Assembly (NCBI RefSeq): GCF_036669915.1
Contig: NC_089320.1
Location: 11,715,313 to 11,779,312, forward strand
From: Pocillopora verrucosa
Lineage: Eukaryota > Cnidaria > Anthozoa > Scleractinia > Pocilloporidae
Reading direction: 5' to 3'
Length of the DNA: 64,000 nt
A program made the translations under genes and the position numbers. Below the pieces are notes generated by a model. The model saw only the letters and a program-made list of their open reading frames with translations, ran no database searches and was not told the DNA's origin. Numbering within the stretch: the stretch's first letter is position 1; every line of letters starts with the position of its first letter. Of this stretch, positions 1 through 11,200 are shown one piece after another.

Positions 1-754
1 ATTCATTCAAACAACGCTGAATTTTTCAAAAGATCAAGGGCTCTTTCATAACATGAAATTTGATCGGTTTTTCCCTGTCGACGTGGACGTCTACAAAATA
101 TAAACGCGAAATCGGCCGTCGACTTTAGGATCTTTATGTGCGACAGGTTTTTGTTAGATTTTGTGGAAAAAAAATTAAAAACTGTTCTGACATGGAGACA
201 TTTTTTATGTCCTACTTCCGCAAGTGACCGGCCAAGATATGAAAGAATCGAATATAATAAAAACATTAGGCTATCAGCGTGAGTGGGATTCATGGAAGTG
301 ACAACTTTCGAAAAAATTTTGCGAGCAAGGTTCGCTAATCATTTTTTACCCACAAAATCAAAGGGATTTGAGGCAGTTATATCACCCTCTGTTTCAGAGA
401 ATCAAATGAATATTTACACCTACGTTGCTGAAGCATAACAATAACACGTGTGAAATTTGCACGTTGAAGATTTATGCACTGTCACGAATTTGTCTTAAAA
501 TACAGCGATCAAAGAAGATCAAAGAAGTAAAACACAGTTCATAAGGCTCTATACCAAATGCCATTTGAAAAATGGAAATTATAAATTCCAACAAGTCAAG
601 GATTGATGTTGTCAAAACAGTAACAAAGGTGTCAGCTCCTAACGAACATTTTCAAAGCAGTAGGGAGAAAAGAGGGAATTTGATTGACTTGGTTATGATG
701 TCGTTCACCCAGAAGACCACAAAATGGAAAGACGCATGAATAATTTAAGAATAC

Positions 755-1033
755 CTTCACATCGATGTTGTTAACTTTAGCAGATCTCATGAATCTTTTA
801 TAGCCATCTGTTTCGTCCGTTGCTACAGTTATAGCGAGAAGTCTCAGCTCATCTGTTCCTGTCAAGAACCAGAAACAAATTTCAGTGTCTGATCTTTCCA
901 TCAAAAGGAGTATTGCGTGAAACTGCAATCCCCATGATAGAAAAATCTTACCTTGTTCTACACTGTGAACATCTGCTAAAAGCACAGTTGAGACGAAAAA
1001 GAGAAGACAGTTCACACAGCGAAGAGTCCCCAT
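755..1033 (-). CDS. PLOD: Procollagen-lysine 2-oxoglutarate 5-dioxygenase, 5' part (first two coding exons)
   Basis: Two minus-strand exons, 952-1033 and 755-858, joined in phase 1 (donor GTAAGA at 951, acceptor TTGACAG before 858). Exon 1 encodes a signal peptide: MGTLRCVNC, a hydrophobic core LLFFVSTVLLA, then DVHSVEQ. Exon 2 encodes LLAITVATDETDGYKRFMRS followed by AKVNNIDVK, which matches the start of the PLOD glycosyltransferase-like domain (the human form begins LLVLTVATKETEGFRRF). The donor after exon 2 is GTATTC at 754. PLODs act in the ER lumen, hydroxylating collagen lysines with Fe(II) and 2-oxoglutarate; some also glycosylate them. The catalytic C-terminal domain lies beyond the left edge, and I found no further exon in 1-754. 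An upstream in-frame ATG at 1060 would add MCAHEAKGE; I prefer 1033 because the signal peptide then starts at the N terminus. Which PLOD paralog this is cannot be told. Confidence 0.8.
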
Positions 1034-1103
1034 CTCGCCTTTTGCTTCATGCGCACACAAACTGTGCTGACCAGGAGCGTTCTACTGTTGTTGTATATTC
1101 TTA

Positions 1104-1111
1104 TCACGTGA
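1104..1111. promoter_or_regulatory. Palindromic E-box TCACGTGA upstream of PLOD
   Basis: A perfect TCACGTGA palindrome about 70 bp upstream of the PLOD start codon. CACGTG is the core site for bHLH-leucine-zipper factors such as USF, MITF/TFE and MYC. Position suggests a promoter element; function is inference. Confidence 0.3.
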
Positions 1112-2777
1112 CTAAGCGATAAATTCCTCAACAGGGTGGGGTAAAGCTCTTCCGCTCAGAGGGTGCGAAAGATGTCGACTTAAATTTTTCGCAAACTTTA
1201 ATCAAGAAGTTTGAAAATAGGCCATTTCGATAACTCCTCTTAACATATTTGAAAAAGTCGATTTTGGCGCAGTGGTTTTGACCAGGGATAATTTCTAATT
1301 CTGCAAACACTACAATAGACCAAGAGGCTGAGTAATCTCCAGATTGTTTGAAGCTGGCTTAAGATAACCCAGGATTAATGCGAAACCTGATTTTGGATCT
1401 GAAATCTTTAAAAGAATATTTAGTACAATTCCCTTTGTCTACAATTTTATAATTGAATGCCTTTAAAAAAAAGAATGAAGGAAAGAGGCTTTTAAACAAA
1501 GGAAAATGAAACCCACATTAAAATTTAACCCTTAGTTAGCCCTGATCAGCCTTTGAACAACTAGGCCCAGGAGGCTAAGAAAAATGCACTGAGAACAATG
1601 ATGTGAGTCACTGCTATGATAATTGCCAAACCATTTTTTACCATTTCTTCTCTAGGCACTTTTGTTTGGGGGAGGGGCAGTGAGAGGGGTTTTAAAGTGA
1701 GAGGAGGCTCCTTGGCACATCTGCAAAAAAGTGTGGTGAAACTGAATAATATGACAACTCTAACAAAATGTTAAGTCTCAGAAAATGAAAAACATAAAAT
1801 GTTGGTAAATATTTCTTAAAAAAGAACATAAAACTGTGTTTCTCAAATTAAATAAAACATTCGTCAGTTCCAATTTAGGTCCTTTTCATTTATTGTTGGC
1901 CACTTTGGAATAAATAAATGTGAATACATAGCAAATTTGCATAACAGTTGATCAATGCTATGTAAATACAGGCCTATGACAGTTAAACAAGATTGTCCTG
2001 ATCATAATGTTAAATATTGCTATTGGTTCCACCAAACTAATGGATCAAGTCTTTGAAAGAAGATGTGGCACTCTTGTACCTAATTTATTTATTTTCATTA
2101 AGTTGAACATAAGGTTAAAAGAGAAAAAAGCATTTTAGTCCCAGTAGTCATGTTAAAAGTCAGTATTGCAAGATTTCATGTTACAGAGTAGTGCACTGGA
2201 GGTGAAAGGGAACCTGAGGGTTTATCAATAGTTGCTGCAGTTGTACTGTACTTTATGGTTAAGATTAAACTCTCATTCAGGACTATTTTTCTCCAATGAA
2301 ACATCAAGTGCGCAAGTGATTAGAATTCATCTTGCAGAAGAACAAGTCCTGCAGCATGATGTTATGAAGCTCTATGCGTTTATGCCTCCAGTGACTCAAG
2401 GCATTATACATTCTCAGAATTGATGTTGAAACATTAAAATGTTCCATCAGAAGAACAGTTCCAGAAGCACAAGGTGATGAAGTACTATGCTTTGTCTTTC
2501 ACCTTTTCCATTCAATTTGAAGTGTCATCGCCATTAGTTTCACTGAAACCTGTCCATTTTTTAAAGGATCTGATAATTTTTGTTTCAAAAACCCAAGCTG
2601 AAAAAAAGACCATCAACATCATGGACCTTCTTCAACGTCAATGAATCTTTGCAAGAATTGAAATCTTGACAGACCACATCTGGATCACTTCTTTAGAAGC
2701 ACACAGCTCTCTTCCAGTAGTGAGTTGGTGATAGTAAAGCCATATGAACCATTGAAGGTTACCAGAACTGTCCTTTG
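1112..2777. other. Intergenic region between PLOD and MED18
   Basis: AT-rich DNA with no ORF resembling a known family. The part next to 2777 should hold the MED18 3' UTR. I see no tandem or inverted repeat that stands out. Confidence 0.5.
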
Positions 2778-5700
2778 CTATGTCATGTGTAGTTTTCTGT
2801 GATCAACTTTCTCTAGGTGAACTAGACTAATTAATTGTGTTATGGCAAATAAAAAGCTTAGCTGTGTTAAGACTATGGAGTTAGGCTATCAGTAATTATA
2901 TTCCCCTCAAAGTAGAACCAAGAAATTCAACAAGGCAAATTTATAACTAAATCAATCAAATCTGAACACAAACTTCTTTGGGCCTTCACCAGCTTGGATT
3001 TAAAATTTAGAGATTTTCATTTTATTTTGAGCCCTGCCCTTCTTCCATACCTAGCACACAACCCCCCCCCCCCCCCCAAAAGATATATTCAAATGTAAAG
3101 ATTCCCCCTCTGCAACAAGACAGAGGAAAAATATTCCTGATGAAATGTCTATAAGACAACTTGCATAAAATCATGAACATCCATGCACGTTGATTCATTT
3201 AATATAAAGCAAATTGTCACCAAGCACAAACTTCCTTCTTAGGGGACTTAACACTTGACTTAAGAAACCCTGCAAATTGAGCCCAGCACAAATGTTTTCA
3301 ATAATAATCCCTTTGGCATTAAAAAAGGATAACAGTTTTTAAGAAAAGGATACGGCTTCAAGTGTTCTGCAAAAGCCTTTATCTCATCAGCCAAGGTGTC
3401 CTACAGAGAGATCAGATACTTAAAAAGTTTCTTGTCACATTCTATGGCTTCATTTTGAAAATGCCATTCATAGGAAGCTGTTCCAAATAAACTGTCTATA
3501 TCCACCACTTGGAAATTTCACCACCTATTATTACATAAAGAAAGCTAGATGTGTATTTTTAATACAGTTCTTCAACAACCTAATGTGTTGATCTTTCATA
3601 ATTATTATTGAGGGAAAAATAAAATATCAAGGTTTCCCCAGAACAGATGGGACCTAAGACCTCTTGGATTTTACAGTCTGATGCTTTACCACTGAGCTAC
3701 AAACTAACAGTACTACTGAAATATAACCTTATACATTTTCTAGCTCACCAAAAATTTGTCCATGGCTCTCTGAAAGAGTATTGGAACACAAAACCTCAGA
3801 TCTTGGGTTCATTCCTTCTGGTGAACCCAATTTTTTTCTTTAATTTTGACTAGTGACAAATGAAAAACAGGGTTCCTTAGTTCTATTACCTGTTGCACTG
3901 TGGTCATAAGACTGATTTCCACAAGGTATGATTCTGAAATAGGATGGGATGATTGTGGATCATTGACACCCACAACCTGTGTATAGAGAGCAACAAATAC
4001 AACATGTCCATAAAAATAGCAATTTACACTTAGTTAACAGATTAACTACTGGTAGAGACACTTTTTATCCCTTGTTCCCTCAAAGTCATATGAAAAAGCC
4101 AGGCTTAAGTCCTTCCTCTATGATGTTGTCATGTTTTTTGTATATAATAACAAACTATTAAAACTAATTCTCCTCACTGTCTGTTAAACATTTTTTAATA
4201 ATGCAAGCTTTGAGATTTTGAAATTAACCTTTAACTCCTAAGATCTGATTGTTTATTCTCTCCTCTAGCTGCTGCACATTTCCTTGTAAATTAGTTATGA
4301 GAATTTGGAGTTAGATCAGGGTGTTTTCCCTAGCAAGTTTGAGTATTCTCATGACCTGTTTGCTAGATAATTTCTGGATATTATGGGGAGAAGTTACATG
4401 TTAATCACTCCTGGGAGTTACAGTGTTTAAGTCAATGAATATGACCTGGTTGATATTATTCTTAATTCTCATAATTTTTCTGCTTAAAATTGTTAAGACA
4501 GAAAGTAGAATTTTCCTTTTGGTCACTGCTAATGGTAAAAGGATTAACAGAGGTTGATTGAAGATGATGTGGAGAAGAGTGATCCTAAATAAAATCAAGA
4601 TAACCCTTGACATCTTCTTGCTAACCAACAATTACCATCAGTAAATGCAGAACAGATTGAAAGCATTTGTACTGTCATGTAGTTCATGCATAGCCAACAG
4701 ATATCAGTAAGGCAAACTTTCCTTTTATAATAGTCAAACTCTTCACCCTTTACACTTAAACATCAGTATGCAATTTCTCCATACTGTTCTCTATACTTTT
4801 CCTGAGGTCTGACAAGGAGAGTTTGTTTAACAATCAATAGCTTCTTTAGTTGGTGATCATTTTCTCTTTTTTGTGACCTTAATGTCTGATTTATGGGCAA
4901 CTATACCGTCTAGGAGAAATTAGATGCTACTCACTCTTTGGGTTAGCAGAGGTAATTGGCTCCATTAATAACAGTGAAGTTGTCTTACATGCCAATAAGT
5001 ACAATTTAGCAACCATAAACCTACAGTTTAAATGCTCATTCCCTCAATAAAAGGCTGTTACTTACTCTACAAACTTGACTGACAGTGATTCGCATATGTC
5101 CTTTGATAAAATAATATCCCTTCAAGACAAATTCACTCTCATACCTATTAAAACCGGAGAAAGAATTAACATTTAGGGTGCAACTAAGTTTACTACTAAA
5201 TTGTTGTATATTTAAAATGAAAATAAATCATGATAGAAACAATAAAATTACTCACCTAAATCCAAGTTCTTTAAGGAAAGTTGTCAGATTGTCACTTGTT
5301 GACACCTCAACACAACTGCGTAACAGGGTGCTCCTACTTTTATCACCCATTTCACTTTGGCCAACATAGCGTAACTGCCTGTCAAGAAAAAAAAAAAAAT
5401 ACCAATAAGTGTTTAACATGTAACTTCTCCAAATAATACCAATACATATCCAGCAAACAGGTAATGAGAATACTCAAACTTATCAGGTGGAGGTTATCTT
5501 GATTTAACACCAAATTCTCGTAACTTAATCAAAAGAAAATGTTTACTAGCTTGAGGGAAGAATTAATAAACAGTTCATGAGAGTATAAGGGTTGATGGCT
5601 TTTGAATATTTAGGTTTACTTAGTAGTATACAGTGCAATTGAAGGATGTACGGAACAGTTGAACTGCTACATTCTCCTTCCAGATTGCCTTGTATTCCCT

Positions 5701-7835
5701 TGTGAAAAACAAGGAGATTTTGTTTTTGCATCAAAGTAATTTATAATGTTATTTCATACAGTCCTTTACTGAAAAACCTAAATAGTACGTATAGACAATT
5801 ATGTATTCTCAGTTTCCCCTTGAGTTAATTTTTTAATCAATGGATTCTTGCTTCAGTGCTGTGATTTTAGTCAAAGTACTTTAAGCAAGGATAAAACACA
5901 ATAAATCAACTTTACTTTCATCACTATTCAACATCTACAAAATAATGCAGTATAAGCTAGTATGAAAAGTAAATTCTTAGTGCAATGTTTTTTTCCTCCA
6001 CATATCATAATGGTAAACAAAAACAAAACAAAGCAAATGTTCAAAAGTAAATGTTCTAAGCCTCAACAGAGAGTGCCACGTTTCAACCCCTCTTCAGTTT
6101 CTGGAAGAAAATATTCTTATCAAATTTCTTCTCTGTCACCTCTCGTTTTTCAGAAGCAATAGTGTTGTTGTCGAGAATGAGCACCACCTTTCCATCTTTT
6201 CCTGTGTGCATCTTTTACACACTTCCCTTGTCAATCCCTTCATTCCTCATTAATAATTCTCCTTACTATCTGACATACAATATTTATGATGTTGGTTTAG
6301 AGAATTTAGTTCTAATTGGATTAATTAGTATTGCCCTAACTAATGTTTTCTTTATTCTCTTCACATGTTTGCTTGATATTGTATTGGTATTGTAAGGAGG
6401 AATTATGCATCGATCACTTAGAGGAGTCAAAGTGTTTTATATCTATACAAAGAGAGATCATTAGTGACAGATCAGTTATGAGCTAACTACTTACCATGGT
6501 GCTTTGGAGTCATCTAGAGAGTGTCGTGCTCTCAGCGAAACACTGTTCCCTGGACCACCTTGAGAGCAAAACAGTAAAATTAACAATAGAATTTAAAACT
6601 CACACAAAAAAAATTAAGTATCCATGTATTTAATTACAGGTTAATGCACTCAGCGAGTGAATCATCAGGATTAACCTGCATGAGTTTACTAATAATGAAC
6701 GAGATATTTCAATACCAGCCTTGTGCAGTATTGAAAATTTCAAGTTCATTGTTTGTGAATGAGTACAGGTAAATCCCGATAATTCACAAGCAATGAGTGC
6801 AGAAACTTTTTTATTTTTCAAATTTAATACACTGCACAAAGAAACACTGCACTGAGATCACTATAAACCAGTCAGCTGAAGCCATGGTTTAATAACAGCA
6901 ACGTGTTGAATTTACACAACTGCTATTACACCACAATAATAACATCAAGGAGGTTGTTTCGTGACAACCTAGTATGACACATGGTGCGAATCAGCCAATC
7001 AGAAAATCAGAATTCGTACAGTGTAGGAAAGTTGAATAAAAATACATTATCATAATACATTCTCATAAATTGGAACTTGACAATTACTTAAACCCTTTTT
7101 AACTGTCATGAACACAAAACCTTTTGACTCATTCTAAAACTCAGTGGATAATGTTCCATAAAAGTCATTCAAAAAGTCAATAATAATTCTTATAATAATG
7201 ATAGTCATAACTATAACGATAGATACAATAATGATGCTAATGATGATAATGATGATAATGATGATAATGATGATAATGATGATAATGATGATAATGATGA
7301 TAATGATGATAATGATGATAATGATGATGATATGATTAAGGTGAGAGCCATAATAAAACTGAGGAAGGTGTTGGGTCAACACAGGGCAAATGACAGCATT
7401 ACCAAATTGCAAAAAGAAGCGTAGAAATACTCATCTAAACTCAAATCGAGACATTTTTTTTAACAGTTATCCATGAACTCATTGTATGCGTGGAACAAGG
7501 ACCGAGAAAAGGTAGCTTGGCCATTTTAAGGATAAAAATACGTTTCTCCAGGAATGGGTTGCAAGAAACCGAAAAAGCGTCATTTTTCCAGGTGATGGTG
7601 GTCGATGTGTAACTTAAAAGAAACGTACAATCTTTGTATTGCTCTTATCGTGTGAAGAAAATAGCCTTGTATTACCGAGTGAATATAACATTTCACGATC
7701 TGCAAAGGTCGCAAACTGTCGAGATGCACCATCACACAGTCCTCTAAGTCTATGCAAAAGAGTGCTCACGGATTCCTTCCCCACGCTTCCTTGAAGAAAG
7801 TATTCAAGTTGATTTTGCCTTCCAGCAACCGCCAT
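2778..7835 (-). CDS. MED18: Mediator complex subunit 18 (complete, 7 exons)
   Basis: Minus-strand exons 7676-7835, 6495-6558, 5256-5378, 5066-5144, 3890-3976, 3354-3400 and 2778-2826. The phases agree throughout and sum to 609 nt (202 aa; human MED18 is 208 aa). Order of recognisable segments: N terminus QLEYFLQGSV with LLHRLRGLCD; SLRARHSLDDSKAPW; QLRYVGQSEMGDKSRSTLLR; EFVLKGYYFIKGHMRITVSQ; SESYLVEISLM; DEIKAFAEHLKP; and a C-terminal LVHLEKVDHRKLHMT. These follow human MED18 in order (HRLRGLCD, LRARRSMDRAGAPW, LRYLGQPEMGDKNRH, LKPLVHLEKID). MED18 forms the movable jaw of the Mediator head with MED20 and helps couple activators to RNA polymerase II. The donor of exon 6 (GTATCC, 3353) is weak, but splicing there restores the conserved LKPLVHLEK; read-through would give an unrelated tail ending at 3260. 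Three MITE copies lie in its introns. Confidence 0.93.
3062..3077. repeat. Poly-C homopolymer (about 16 C)
   Basis: An uninterrupted run of C inside the last MED18 intron. It is a simple homopolymer repeat, prone to length error in sequencing. Confidence 0.8.
3640..3832. repeat. Degraded tRNA-derived SINE heads in a MED18 intron
   Basis: The minus strand of about 3640-3700 reads GTAGCTCAGTGGTAAAGCAT, a good tRNA D-arm/A-box, followed by an anticodon-like stretch and a decayed B-box (GGTCTTAGGTCCC instead of GGTTCGANTCC). On the plus strand, about 3800-3832 has GGGTTCATTCC, close to a B-box. No cloverleaf with a paired acceptor stem can be drawn, so these look like SINE relics rather than a working tRNA gene. 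Confidence 0.4.
4228..4426 (+). mobile_element. TTAA-flanked MITE copy 1 (MED18 intron)
   Basis: Starts CCTTTAACTCC after TTAA (4224-4227) and ends GGGAGTTACAGTG before TTAA (4427-4430). The length is about 199 bp and there is no coding capacity. It aligns along its length, in reverse complement, with the 203 bp elements at 52321 and 55165, and with the copies at 5411 and 6240. TTAA duplication with termini starting CCY is typical of piggyBac-type transposons. Terminal repeats are partly decayed here. Confidence 0.65.
5411..5613 (-). mobile_element. TTAA-type MITE copy 2 (MED18 intron, inverted, degraded)
   Basis: Its sequence matches the reverse complement of copy 1: AACATGTAACTTCTCC, CAGCAAACAGGTAATGAG, GAATACTCAAACTT and ACACCAAATTCTC occur in the same order. 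The ends are too decayed to read a target duplication. It lies in MED18 intron 2. Confidence 0.55.
6240..6437 (+). mobile_element. TTAA-type MITE copy 3 (MED18 intron)
   Basis: It shares TAATTCTCCTTACT, GATGTTGGTTTAGAGAATTT, GATATTGTATTGGTATTG and TAAGGAGGAATT with the reverse complement of the element at 52321. It ends near GAGGAGTCAAAG, about 60 bp from MED18 exon 2. The termini are degraded. Confidence 0.5.
7226..7334 (+). repeat. Imperfect ATGATGATA microsatellite
   Basis: About 100 bp of a 9 bp unit ATGATGATA (an ATG/ATA trinucleotide derivative), nearly perfect for ten or more copies. It lies in MED18 intron 1. The reverse frame reads as poly-isoleucine, which explains a spurious long ORF. 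Confidence 0.9.
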
Positions 7836-8259
7836 GTTTTTCCTTAATACTCGCTTATACCGAGAATTCTACGATTAAATCGCGACAATATCCCGAATGT
7901 TTCCGAAAATCCTTGGTTTAAAATATCCTTCGACGTATCAATGTCTAAATTTTTCCCTTAGATTCTTCGAAGCTTACCTTTAAGAAGAAAAGGTAGTTTT
8001 AAATGTTTAAGGAAGTAGCGAGATTACAAAATTTCGCGCTGAGTTAAAGGATGATTTTCTTGTATTCCGATTGATTGGCGCGGAATCGCGCGGGACTGGA
8101 AATCGGTCCCAAGACCCCTTGCGTGACTACAAGAAATGCGAAAGGAAAGATTTGAGTCACAGAGGACGCCATCCATCGAGGAACAGACGGAACACCAAAA
8201 GACCTTTGTGGGAAACACCACCTAGTAGCGGAGCCCTACGAGGCTGTAACATCAGCAAC
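7836..8259. promoter_or_regulatory. Shared divergent promoter region, MED18 / Y-box gene
   Basis: The start codons of MED18 (minus) and the Y-box gene (plus) are 424 bp apart, with no other gene between. The region has CG-containing stretches unlike the surrounding AT-rich DNA. At 8074-8081 ATTGGCGC combines an inverted CCAAT core (ATTGG) with an E2F-like TTGGCGC. I see no TATA box. Bidirectional use is inference from geometry. Confidence 0.5.
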
Positions 8260-11200
8260 ATGACCACGACTGAAGAGCCTCAAGTCGAAGAGAAACAGTC
8301 AGTTGAGAAGAAAGTTGTTGGTGAGTTTGCCTTGCGCGTCGCGATATGTTGCATGCTAATAAAATGAAAGCGACATCTCGAACATGTGCGCCGCAATAGC
8401 GTGAATATGAATTGTTAATGGATATTGTCACGATAAGGTTTTCTGGCCACATGGCATGTCCTTATTGCATAGATTGTGTTCCGTTTACTTTTATGGTGAC
8501 AGAGAGTGGTTCATCTCGTTTTACTAACCGTCTGACGTGGCTTTTTCAATCTTTTAGCCAGTAAAGTGAGCGGTACAGTGAAGTGGTTCAACGTGAAGAA
8601 CGGTTATGGCTTTATCAACAGGTTAGTTCAAAGAAATTCTTTTCTTCTCTTGCTTTCATCAGGGTTTATTTTGCTTTCTAACTCTTCAAAGTCGTTCGTT
8701 AATTTTCTTTGCTGAGAATCGAATTTGAAATTCGTAGTTTGGGCGCGTTGATGGCGAGAGCAAAGCGAACTTCGTGTCGCAAGCCACGCATAGCTCATTT
8801 GCATCTTCCAATTTGTCCCACGCATCGCAATGATCTCGTTTTGTTTTTCTTTCCCCTAGAGATGACAACAAGGAAGATATATTTGTTCATCAGGTTAGTT
8901 TCTCAATCAATTTAACTGCCTGGAGAATCAAATAAATGTCATTTTGGTGTAAATTTCAGCACCTAAGAATTGTAAGGTTGACTTTTTGTGATATTAAGAT
9001 TTGAAGGCGGTTTTAAATGATTTCTCTCAGTTCCTTTTGTTTAATTCACAACCTGTAGGTGACTGTGGCCACAACGTAGCCATTTTCTTAAACTTTATCT
9101 TTGCTTTTCGTTTTCTGATCATCCGTTACCTATGTTTTTAGACTACGAGGGTTCATCTGTATATTTAACCCACTCAGGCTAATTGAATTTAAACAGTTTC
9201 AGAAATACATTCAGCGTAAATTTCTTCGTCAGTGTCATTGACCCAGAAAGAAATGAAACCTTGACATAAGGGCAGTTGAACTGGATCACTTGACTGGAAA
9301 GAGGAATTAGGTTTGATCCAAGTTAGTTCTGCTTTGATAGCATCAGTCTTCATTTACTCCTCTCCCTTCATAAAATTGGATGAATATTAGGCTTTTTGAA
9401 ATTGAGGACCTCTCGGCAAAACATCTTCTTGTTTTGATCTGCCACAAAGAAGCTTGTTATATTGGCTACCAAGAAAAGTTCAACATAAATGAATCACCTG
9501 TGAAATAATGAACTAGAATTTGAAATCTGGCCCTATTGTAAAAACTATTGTGTGTTTTTGCTGTAACATTTAGTCTCCTCACCAGATTTTGGAAATGACT
9601 GGATTTATTTTGGACTGATAAAATAAAAGAAATAATTCAAGTGCCATAGTATGTGGAATCAATACAATAAATGGATACAATGTCTAACTTTTTCATATTG
9701 TACTCCCAACTTAATTGCTGTGTCATATTTTATAAGTAATACTGTACATGCAATATTCTAACTGGGCAAAAGTGTGTTTTTTAGTTCTTAATTAACCAAT
9801 AAAAGCTTACCATCTCTCTTCCTGATCAAGTTTTAACAATTGCACTCACCTATTAAATAAATTTTAATAAATGGACAGACTTTACATAATTGGATGTTGA
9901 ATGAAACCATACTTAAATTAATCACCTGTGGGAAAATAAACCATGGTGTAGGTCAGAATAAAGACCTTTGATGGTTATAAGCAGAATGAATAACATATTC
10001 AAGTAAATCCAAAAGTTGTTTGCTCAGGAACTGGATGAATTTATATATATTACATTTTAGATCTCCCAGGTCTTAGAAAGCATACCCTGGTGAATCCATC
10101 ATGTACATGTAGTCTGACTGCACTAATTGTATTACTTAAATCAAGTGTCAAATTGTTAAACAAAAATTAGTCTAGTCTAAATGGTTAATGAAAACCTCTA
10201 AAGTCAAATGATCAGTGGAATCTTTTTTGTGTCTGTAGCTAAATTCTTAAGTTAAAGATGGCACAAGTGAATAATGTAACATCGCTCTTACAATTAACAT
10301 CATAAAATGTTGAAAATCTCTGTTCTCTTTATTCTCCTCAGACTGCCATCAAGAAGAACAATCCCAAGAAGTACTTGCGCAGTGTTGGAGATGGAGAGAC
10401 TGTGGAGTTTGATGTTGTATCAGGAGCGAAGGTGGGAAACGTAAGGAAAATGTATAAAAGACACAGTAAAAGATGAATTGAATATATCAATCACATAGAC
10501 TGGCCAGTCACTTAAACTTGTTTTAGCTTAAACATCCTGAATGTTATCCTGTCTGTAGGGGGATGCTAGACAGGGTTGTATCCCAATGGAGGGGACTTTG
10601 CTCTGTCTTTTGTTGGCCTGAATAAGTTAACTTGTATTGAAACTTTTGAAATGTAAACTCTGGGCACCTCGAATTTCTCAGACAGTGTGTGTGCATCACA
10701 AACTAAGATGACCTCAGACTCCCTTAGTTTTGTTTCTTTGCTGGCTGATTAGGTCAATCTGCGCATGGAGTTGTCCACCACAGTATGGGCTCTTTCCTTT
10801 TTTTTCCTTTTCTTCTGCTTTAACTGTGTCTAACTTCAGCATCGATAGCCCCTTCCCTCAGGCAGCCTTTAGGCCTCTATCAATTCTTCTAGAAGGACAG
10901 CTTTGCTAGGCGCTCACAAGAAGCGGATGCAATAAATCAATTTTATGGTTCACACAAAAAATTGATTTGTGCAACAATGATATTTTTAATCACAATTTGA
11001 CTGAAACAAATTTCATACCTGAATGTTATTTTTAGATCTATTCTTGCGTCTAACCTTCATCAGATTTCAACAATGAATGCCTTGCATTCAAAACTGAAAA
11101 ATGATAATGTTTGGCCTTTTTTGTCGTTTTTTTTTTCCTTTTCCAAATATTTTGTGCATTGTTTTTCTATCATTTACTAGGGTCTCGAAGCAGCCAACGT

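Noticed and set aside
3260..3353. Read-through C terminus of MED18 ending at 3260
   Set aside because: It loses the conserved LKPLVHLEK end. Splicing from 3354 to 2826 restores it in frame.
3640..3705. Functional tRNA gene on the minus strand
   Set aside because: The A-box is good, but the B-box is decayed and no paired acceptor stem can be found; a SINE relic is more likely.
7134..7412. Minus-strand frame with a long poly-isoleucine stretch
   Set aside because: It is produced by the ATGATGATA microsatellite in a MED18 intron.
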